Below, one piece after another: positions 57,220-64,000 of a DNA stretch of 64,000 nt. The DNA lies in NCBI GenBank assembly GCA_022495995.1, contig JAFEMH010000335.1, forward strand, positions 226,501-290,500, read 5' to 3'. Origin of the DNA: Adenophora triphylla var. japonica. Its lineage: Eukaryota > Streptophyta > Magnoliopsida > Asterales > Campanulaceae. The position numbers and the translations under genes were made by a program. The notes beneath the pieces were generated by a model that saw nothing but the letters and a program-made list of their open reading frames with translations, had not been told where the DNA came from and ran no database searches. The first letter of the stretch is position 1. Each line of letters opens with the position of its first letter.

Positions 57220-58267
57220 AATTGGCCACTTATAACTTATGACTCCCACTTGGTAATTGAACTTGAACCTTCACGGAGGTCTTGTATCCTTGTATATGGA
57301 ATTTGTAGGGTAGGTTGATGATACCTCGTTTCCTTACTTAATGCTACACATATATTGTTGATGATGTTGTTTAGTGTATTCATAAACTGTTGCACTTTGA
57401 TATTTATTTGGGCATGAGTATATATTACCATGTGGCTATTGTTTATCCCTTTTGCGGATTTTATTTCAAGTAACTGTTATGTGCTTGATAATTTGTTAAT
57501 CACCGATGTTGGGGTATAACATAATACGATCAATTATGGAAGTGTGACCTAACGTGATCGGATTATGTTATACCTGTGACCGTCCCCTCCCGCGGCCACA
57601 AGTTGGGGTTATAGCATCCGTATTGAGCCAAAAGCCTTACAGAGTTGCTACTATCTTATTTGGTTCCCCGAAAAATGGGTCTTATAAGATGTGAGTATTG
57701 CTTAAGCTCTCACTTAAGATTGGAGTATTATTATACCCAATGTTGTACGACTATTTGTTCGTACGGGAAAAGGTAAACCAAAGGTAACGTAAGGTATTTA
57801 CAGCTTTTCCAACGTGTTATGTGTTGCATCTATTTGGCATATTTGTTGCATACATAATAGCTTGCCGAGATTTATTCTCACCCCTCTCCCTTTAATGTTT
57901 TAGATCCCGAGACAGCGGACCGCCAAGTAAGGACGGAGAGGAGTTTGGAGTAATCTTTTGGGTATTGTCGGGGTATGTATATGGTGGCGTATAAAATGTA
58001 TTTTGGTAATTCCTTTATTGGAGTTTGTAATTATAAACTTTAAATTCTACGTCATAACCTTAATCTTTTGTAACTAAACAGTGTTCGCTTTCAAAGTTGG
58101 TCAACTCCTCCTCCAATGTGGAGTGGAGTAGAGTTCTTTTGAAACGGTTATGTTATTGATGTTTATATTTGAAAGTCAAAGTGAAGTTTTAAAAGTTTAG
58201 TGTTTTTGGGTTAATTTGAGGACGCTCCAACTCGGGACACGTGTAGGTTCCGGGTCGGGGTCCTCAC
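57220..58267. repeat. Possible solo LTR or other insert
   Basis: This interrupts the copia remnant. It ends ...GGGTCGGGGTCCTCACA (58267), the type of end seen in some gypsy LTRs. It contains CCGAGACAGCGGACCGCCAA, a GC-rich patch and a GGGTATAACATAATACGATC / GATCGGATTATGTTATACC inverted pair near 57514-57573. I found no convincing opposite end or target duplication. Confidence 0.35.
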
Positions 58268-59160
58268 ATAAGCATTCATATTAGCATCCATACAAAATAA
58301 TGAATTTCAATTCCCTAAAACAGACATAAAATCTAAAACGAAACAAGTATCGAAGTACCAAAACACAACCTAATAATTCAAGAAAAAAAAGCGATTTTAT
58401 TTTTTTTACCCAAGAAACCTTGTACTAGGTTTCTTATTTACCGTTCGCGAATCAACCGGACTTTGATATCAATGTTGAGTGGGCTTACCACTCCGTTGCC
58501 AAAGACCCGCGAACAATGTAAAAGAAAAATAGAACGAGGATTAGCAACAAAACAAAATGAAAAACTGAATAGATGGAAAACTAAATAGGAAATAGAGTTT
58601 AGTATATAAGAGTTTAGATTTGAGTATTTCGACTCAGGCTCAAGTATCTGTTTGATTCGAAATCCAGCCACAATTCAAGGTCACTGATCCAAGATGTTAC
58701 TATGAAACAAAGGCAGCAAGCAGTCCCAAGTAAGCCTCAATTACAGACCCTAAAATCCAGTCAGCCTAAACAGAAACCAACTCCGGACAGCTAAAACAGA
58801 AGCCAACTATTGACAGCCTAACCAAAAACCAACACCCACACTCAACACTAGCCACGCATAGCAACACACAAATCTCTATTCACGAAAGTCACGAATCAAA
58901 TAACGCCTAATTTGGTGTCCTTGTCTAGATGGTGAACAACCTTTGGACCTAACACTCTCCTGTTGCGTTGTGGCCTAAGAAACGGGATAGTAATATTTAA
59001 GAAAAATAAGGTCCAATGTGGGTTTTCTATCGGCCCAGTAAATTTCAATACTCCTTCTTTTATGGTGAAACACGTAAATTAAGAAAAATGATGAGTGAAA
59101 GAAGGGTTATGAGAGAAAAGAAGTGAGTGAATATAATAAGTGGGGCCCACAATTTAAATA

Positions 59161-59445
59161 CTCCCTCCGTCCCAGAACAATCTTCACACTTTCCCTTTTG
59201 GGCGTCCCAAAACTTACTTCACACATTTAAAACTTACCTAAAATGGAAAGGAATCTTTACTATTCCCTCCACTCATTCTCTCTCCTACATTATTTTAATA
59301 CTCACAACACCATTATAATTTACTATTCTCTCCACTCATTCTCTCTCCTATTTTATTTTCACACTCACAACACTTTCAATATAATACTCCCTCCTTAAAA
59401 CATGTGCAAACAGTGTATGTGAACATTGTTCTGGGACGGAGGGAG
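59161..59445. mobile_element. Stowaway MITE, near twin of the AGD5 intron 8 copy
   Basis: This 285-bp element has ends CTCCCTCCGTCCCAGAACAA and GTTCTGGGACGGAGGGAG, flanked by TA. It differs from 35660-35944 at only about a dozen positions, mostly at the right end. Confidence 0.92.
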
Positions 59446-59499
59446 TATGTGAGAAAGAAAAGTTAGTGGATATGACAAGTGGGTCCTACAATTTAAGTA

Positions 59500-59783
59500 C
59501 TCCCTCCGTCCCGCTAATATTAACACACTTTCCTTTTTGGGCGTCCCGCTAATATCCGCACACTCCCAAAAAGGAAACTTTATATTAATAAAATATTCAC
59601 CCAACCCCACTCATTCTCTCTCCTACATTATTTTAATACTCACAACACCATTATAATTTATTACACCCTCCACTCATTCTCTCTCCACTCATTCTTTTAC
59701 ACTCACAACATTTTATTAAAATATCATATTCCTTAATTCTCGCGTAAACAGTGTTTGTGCTAATATTAATGAGACGGAGGGAG
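59500..59783. mobile_element. Stowaway MITE, copy 1 of a close pair
   Basis: This 284-bp element has ends CTCCCTCCGTCCCGCTAATA and TATTAATGAGACGGAGGGAG, flanked by TA. It is nearly identical to 60107-60390. Confidence 0.92.
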
Positions 59784-60106
59784 TATGTGAAAGAAAAAAG
59801 TGAATGTGATTGACAAATGAGGCTCACATTTATTACCATTTTAGAAAATGTAAAGCTTCTATTGAAATACTCATTTAAATAAAATAAATAAAAGGTGAAA
59901 TTTCAAACGGGACAGGGGGTGGTTGCAGCGCAACAAGAAAAGAACGCGAGCTTAGCTTTACAAATTCTGACAATGATGTACTTAGGGAGTAAGTTTACAC
60001 CTAGAAAAGAAAACTTGCAAGTTGCAAGTAGTAGCTAATCCACGTAGGTACTCTGTCCGTCCCACTTCAATCTTTTCAGTTTGTACAAAAATTAAAAAAA
60101 AATATA
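59784..60106. other. Spacer between paired MITEs
   Basis: No gene. A lone MITE-like end GTCCGTCCCACTTCAATC near 60056 has no partner. Confidence 0.4.
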
Positions 60107-60390
60107 CTCCCTCCGTCCCGCTAATATTAGCACACTTTCCTTTTTGGGCGTCCCGCTAATATCCGCACACTCCCAAAAAGGAAACTTTATATTAATAAAA
60201 TATTCACCCAACCCCACTCATTCTCTCTCCTACATTATTTTAATACTCACAACACCATTATAATTTATTACACCCTCCACTCATTCTCTCTCCACTCATT
60301 CTTTTACACTCACAACATTTTATTAAAATATCATATTCCTTAATTCCCGCGCAAACAGTGTTTGTGCTAATATTAGCGGGACGGAGGGAG
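60107..60390. mobile_element. Stowaway MITE, copy 2 of a close pair
   Basis: This 284-bp element has ends CTCCCTCCGTCCCGCTAATA and TATTAGCGGGACGGAGGGAG, flanked by TA. Only four bases (TATA, 60391-60394) separate it from the next MITE. Confidence 0.92.
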
Positions 60391-60394
60391 TATA

Positions 60395-60684
60395 CTTCCT
60401 CCGTCCCATTCAAGTGTGTACCAAGATTTTGGGCACACAAACTAAGAAATACTATTAAGATAATGAAAATGTGTGGTAGGAAATAAAGAGAGAGAATAAG
60501 TGGAGTTAATAGTAGGTTGGTTAAATAAATTGTATGGTGGAGAATGAGTGGAGTTAATGAGTGGGTGGGGTATGGAGAATATAAAATATTAAAACTTTTT
60601 CCATTTTTGATAGTTCACACTCGACTGAGAGTCTGGGACGGACCAAAAGGAAAATAAGTGTACACTCGGCTGGAACTGAGGAAG
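60395..60684. mobile_element. Stowaway MITE abutting the previous one
   Basis: It starts CTTCCTCCGTCCCATTCAAG and ends CTGGAACTGAGGAAG|TA. It belongs to a different subfamily from its neighbour; the interior has GTGTGGTAGGAAATA. Confidence 0.75.
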
Positions 60685-60686
60685 TA

Positions 60687-61467
60687 ATTAAGTAGGTCTT
60701 GTAAGTATAGAAATGAGATATAAGAAAGAAAGTAGAGATATGAAATATTAATTGAATTATTATTGTAAGTATGACACGTGGATCTCATTAATATAAAAGT
60801 AATAAAATATTTCTATTTTATAAAGTGAGACACCAAATGAGATAAGTGTATAGTAGTTTGTAGTGGGAAGAAAGGAGTAAGCTTTATGAGTTCACTGCTT
60901 CACTTGACAATTGACCCCCTTTGGGTTTGGAGAGTTATCAAACTAGTACCCATACTTTTGTAGGACTTAACTTAAAACACTTGTCCTTCATGTGTCCATT
61001 GGGCGGTGCAGTCTCTCCAAGGGTCGTAGCTGCTAGGAAATTACCAACCTCATCCCTTTCTTTCTCCTTTGTTTGTCACACAATTTTCTCATGGTTTATG
61101 TGTAACTGTTTTTTTTTCCTTAGTACAGATCACTACAAAAACTGGTCCACATATTAAAAACTCGAAGTAAATCCCCTCCTTTGACTTACCAAACGGCTTA
61201 ACTATTGCCATGTCGACATAAAAGTGATGCAACCACTTAGTTATACTCCACAAATAGCTGAATTTAATTGCAAAATTTATTTTGGCACAGATAAAAAAAA
61301 AAGTAAATTTATTATAAACTAACGATAGTATTTATCAGTGTTTGGAAACGAAATTCCATGTACCAAATATAACATGGGTGATCCTACATTTAAAAATTAT
61401 TAAAAATAAGATTAGGGAGAGATTATTGCCACTACATCTTTTGATTTTCCGTTACAAATTTTGCAAG
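60687..61467. other. Intergenic, MITE debris
   Basis: 60690-60880 resembles Stowaway interior sequence (AAGTATGACACGTGGATCTC) without clean ends. The rest is AT-rich with no recognised feature. The plus frame 60921-61157 has no known domain. Confidence 0.4.
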
Positions 61468-61470
61468 TTA

Positions 61471-61658
61471 GGCTCCGTTTGTTTGGGGGAAAATGTTTTC
61501 CGGAAAACATTTTCCTCATTTTCCGGTGTTTGTTTCGCACCAGAAAATGGGGAAAACTTCATTTTTATCTTATTTTCCGGAAAACATTTTCATTTTCCGG
61601 AAAACATTTTGCCGGAAATCATTTTCCGAAAAATGTTTTACGCTAAACAAACGGAGCC
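61471..61658. mobile_element. Tourist-type MITE (PIF/Harbinger)
   Basis: The 188-bp element has ends GGCTCCGTTTGTTT and, inverted, GGCTCCGTTTGTTTAG, with TTA duplication at 61468-61470 and 61659-61661. The interior is made of TTTTCCGGAAAACATTTT units in both directions, so the whole strand can form one long hairpin. Confidence 0.85.
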
Positions 61659-61875
61659 TTAACATAATTATTCTTTGTTTTTGTACATAGACATAATCAT
61701 TCTTTGATTTCATAAGAAATTAATGAAGCATTCCATAATAGATTTACCACTGCAAATTGTACTTGGACACTACATATTTATTTATTTTTAGAATTATCCA
61801 CTACAATTTTTTTAGAAATATTCACTATATTTACGAATATAAATATTAAATAATTATAATTTTCATTGAAATATA

Positions 61876-62152
61876 CTCCCTCCGTCCCAATAAAAGCTTC
61901 ACCAATTTCCTAAAAGGGCGTTTCGTTAAAAGCTTCACCTTTCCTAAAATGGCAAAGAATCTTTACTATTTCACCCACTCATTTTCTCTCCTATTTTACA
62001 ATTACACTCACAACATTTTTCAAATTTACTATTTCTTCCACTCATTCTCTCTCCTATTTTACTATTACTTTCAAAACATTTTCTCCACTTACCAATTTTC
62101 TTAATTTGTATGCCAAATAAAAATGACGAAGCAATTATCGAGAGAAAGGGAG
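61876..62152. mobile_element. Stowaway MITE
   Basis: It starts TA|CTCCCTCCGTCCCAATAAAA. The right end GAGAGAAAGGGAG|TA is diverged. The interior has the typical ACTCATTTTCTCTCCTATTT motif. Confidence 0.75.
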
Positions 62153-62154
62153 TA

Positions 62155-62687
62155 TAACGGTTTGAATCAGTAGTTACACGCAAAAAAGTAACCGAAGTTG
62201 GTCACCGACCGATGCATGTTGCGTTTTGAGTGTTAGTTTTTAGATTACATTGTTAATATTCTTAAATCAGTGTCAGCATGACGTTGAATTTGCTTAATTT
62301 TTGTGATGTCTACAATTTTCAAGAAATACCAAACAATTAGGACTTGAGAATTCGGCGGTCAATTGGCAGCTGGTGGCATATAATAACTAAAATTAGTGGA
62401 GTAAATCAAAACAATAACCTTGACACGTATAATAACTAGAGCCGTCAATGCGAGCTCAACCCAAATTGACGAATCTAATAATAACACCAATAAACCCACA
62501 ACTCTTTCTGCCAGTTGATCACCTCCTCTTCCTATAAATACACCTCAATTCACTTCTCATAAAACTCTCCTCCTACGATATGAATACACATCACTACCTC
62601 CCACTTTTGTACAGTACACTCCAGTCCGGAAAATCATAAACAAGCTTTAATAGCCCAACAAATATCTCCAATAGTTCAAATAACAAG
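62155..62687 (+). promoter_or_regulatory. Promoter and leader of the DUF4408-type gene
   Basis: A good TATA box CTATAAATA lies at 62532-62540. This predicts a start near 62565-62570 and a leader of about 120 bases. Farther upstream there is nothing recognised. Confidence 0.6.
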
Positions 62688-63277
62688 ATGTTATCCATCA
62701 AAGTTATATTAATTTCAACCAGCGTATTGTCCATGGCGGTGATGTTAATGCTCTCCGATCTTCCTTCAATATGGATTTTCCTTAACTCCTTGCTCAGGCC
62801 TCCTTATCTCTACCTCATCATCAACTGTATAATCATCACTATCGTTGCGTCTTCACGATTGCAATCCAATAAGGTTGATTTCGATCTTCCTTTGTTGCCT
62901 CCGGAGATGGCGCCGGTTATGCTTCAGCCGGAGCCAGTAAAGCAACTACCTCGTGCTCATGTGCCGATGGATTATGCGATGGTTGTGTACGACAGCGTGG
63001 TCCCGACAGTGGAGGTGGAGGTGAAGGCGGAGATTGAAAGTGAATATGGCGTGCAAGTACCGGAGCCTGATTTGTACATAACAGAGGACGCTAGTCCGGT
63101 TCCCGAGACCGAGACGATTGCAGTGAATGCATTGGAGGACATGAAAATCGTAAATGAAATTACGTTCTCAAAACCGGTTAGGAGTGTACCGAAGAATGAC
63201 TTAACGATAAAGAGGGAGAAACCGCCGGTTTCTGCAAGGTTTGGTCATCGGAAATCTATCAAAGCCAGTCCAGAAGG
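62688..63277 (+). CDS. DUF4408-type membrane-anchored protein, first exon only
   Basis: The first exon encodes 196 residues and runs to a donor GAAG|GTACCT at 63277. The next exon lies outside the window. Residues 1-60 hold two hydrophobic segments, VLSMAVMLMLSDLPSIWIFL and YLYLIINCIIITIVASSRLQ; this pattern, with the SDLPSIWIFLNSLLRPPYLY core, is that of plant DUF4408 proteins. Then comes an acidic, Pro/Val-rich middle (about 65-165), and SARFGHRKSIKASPEG at the end. In relatives this region leads into a C-terminal DUF761 (cotton-fibre expressed) domain, expected in exon 2. The function is unknown; a membrane or ER location is inferred. Reading on past the donor would give a Pro/Ala-rich tail coming from a transposon, so I end the exon here. 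Confidence 0.8.
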
Positions 63278-63303
63278 TACCTCTTTTCTCTATATAGGCT
63301 ATA

Positions 63304-63977
63304 CTCCCTCCGTCCCAATTGATGAAGGCCAAGCGGGTAACCCGGCCCGGCCCGGCCCGGCCCGGCCCGTGTGTGCGGATAAACGGACAAACGGGCTTAG
63401 CCCGGCCCGTCCGTGTGTATCAACGGGCTTTAGCCCGGCCCGGCCCGTGGGTTAAACCGATGTGAGGCCCGCCCGTTTAGCCCGGATCCAAGAATCCACG
63501 GGCCAAACGGGCAAAGGGTAAACGGGCCACGCCAAGACCGCGGGCTTGGCCCGTCCGTGGTCCAAAAGCCTCGGTGAGGCCTGTACCGTCTAAGGTGGCG
63601 GGCCGGACACGGGCTGGGCGACGGGCGGCGAGCTTCGGGCCAAACGGGCTAAGGGCTGCCGGCCTCTTTTTTGTCCCACGGGCTAAGGCCCAAAATGGCC
63701 ATCATCAGTCCCAATAATAATTTCAACTTTTGCCATTTTGAGTGTCACATTTAAAGCTTCACCTTTTTTTTTTTTTTCAAAATTTTTTTACTATTTTCTC
63801 CACACAGTCTCTCTCATATTTCACTATTACACTCACAACACTTTTCAAATTTACTATTTTCTTCACTCATTTTTTCTCCTATTTTACTATTACACTCACA
63901 ACATTTTTTCCACATTTAATTTGCATGCATGCCAAGGTCAAAATGGTGAACTAAATATTATATTGGGATGGAGGGAG
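63304..63977. mobile_element. Stowaway MITE in the gene's intron, split by a hAT element
   Basis: The ends are TA|CTCCCTCCGTCCCAAT and ATTGGGATGGAGGGAG|TA. The arms are 63304-63319 and 63708-63977. It lies 26 bp after the donor site. Confidence 0.85.
63320..63707. mobile_element. GC-rich hAT-type MITE nested in the Stowaway
   Basis: An 8-bp duplication GTCCCAAT (63312-63319 and 63708-63715) flanks 388 bp with ends TGATGAAGGCC and, inverted, TGATGATGGCC. The interior is over 60 percent G+C, built of CCCGGCC and ACGGGC units in both directions (GCCCGGCCCG, CGGGCCAAACGGGC). This is very unlike the AT-rich surroundings. Confidence 0.85.
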
Positions 63978-64000
63978 TACGCATATATACATACTTGCGT

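Larger units (their letters stand above)
53625..58916 (-). mobile_element. Decayed copia-type LTR retrotransposon, invaded by others
   Basis: Two related segments in the same orientation, 53625 to about 54085 (TGTTAAGCGGACTTACC...) and 58473 to about 58916 (TGTTGAGTGGGCTTACC...), are the U5-side parts of LTRs on the minus strand. To the left of the second is TTGATATCAAAG (minus strand), a decayed primer-binding site. A copia RNase H remnant lies at 56600-57219. The 3' LTR probably starts near 56320 on the minus strand (TGTTGTTATTTATTTATATG) and is interrupted by foreign DNA at about 54250-56050. The outer end of the 5' LTR is lost at 58916. Boundaries within the block are uncertain. Confidence 0.6.

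Noticed and set aside
57514..57573. Inverted pair around GGGTATAACATAATACGATC as transposon ends
   Set aside because: The two arms are only about 20 bases apart and there is no target duplication; it is a small hairpin within LTR-like DNA.
63278..63455. Pro/Ala/Arg-rich C-terminus of the DUF4408-type frame
   Set aside because: It starts after a good splice donor and translates a Stowaway end and a GC-rich hAT insertion.

Overview
The window is nuclear DNA from a eudicot plant. Genes have GT-AG introns, an A|TG-context start in most cases, and TATA-type promoters. The intergenic DNA is AT-rich and full of small transposons ending in the plant Stowaway signature CTCCCTCCGTCCC. I cannot name the species. 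Six protein genes and one tRNA gene are well supported.

Layout. 0-4.6 kb: repeats only, including a three-level nest of DNA transposons. 4.6-11.2 kb: an intact intronless THESEUS1-type receptor kinase (+) facing a two-exon secreted root-cap/LEA-related protein (-), with an old LTR-type element between them. 12-14.7 kb: Tourist, Stowaway and Mutator-like MITEs. 15.5-18.1 kb: LDL2-type histone demethylase (+). 20.0-22.5 kb: a small conserved 87-residue protein gene (-). 23.1-25.9 kb: a Mutator-like MITE and a non-autonomous Helitron. 26.3-38.4 kb: the 11-exon ARF-GAP gene AGD5/NEV (+), whose 12 kb length comes largely from transposons in its introns. 40.2-49.0 kb: a Stowaway MITE split by an 8.4-kb Helitron that itself carries a second Helitron. 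49.1-49.9 kb: a hairpin-rich tandem array. 50.9-52.0 kb: a hAT element. 52.5-53.4 kb: tRNA-Ser(CGA) and a THA8-type PPR protein gene (+). 53.6-58.9 kb: a wrecked, multiply invaded copia-type retrotransposon. 59-62 kb: Stowaway and Tourist MITEs. 62.7 kb to the end: first exon of a DUF4408-type gene (+) running out of the window, with a hAT inside a Stowaway inside its first intron.

Functionally the genes are ordinary housekeeping and development genes: cell-wall integrity sensing (THE1), membrane traffic and organ shedding (AGD5/NEV), chromatin control of flowering (LDL2), and chloroplast RNA splicing and thylakoid assembly (THA8). They do not form a pathway. THE1, the root-cap gene and AGD5 are homologues of Arabidopsis genes with close locus numbers on chromosome 5 (At5g54380, At5g54370, At5g54310), so part of the order looks ancestral.

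I found no convincing new multi-gene system. The most unusual structures are: (1) a retrotransposon insertion in AGD5 intron 3 whose two outer LTRs point toward each other yet is flanked by a perfect 5-bp target duplication; (2) the Helitron-in-Helitron-in-MITE nest, for which an uninterrupted paralogue of the MITE in the same window supplies the empty site; and (3) a captured first exon, encoding a likely mitochondrial presequence, inside the inner Helitron.
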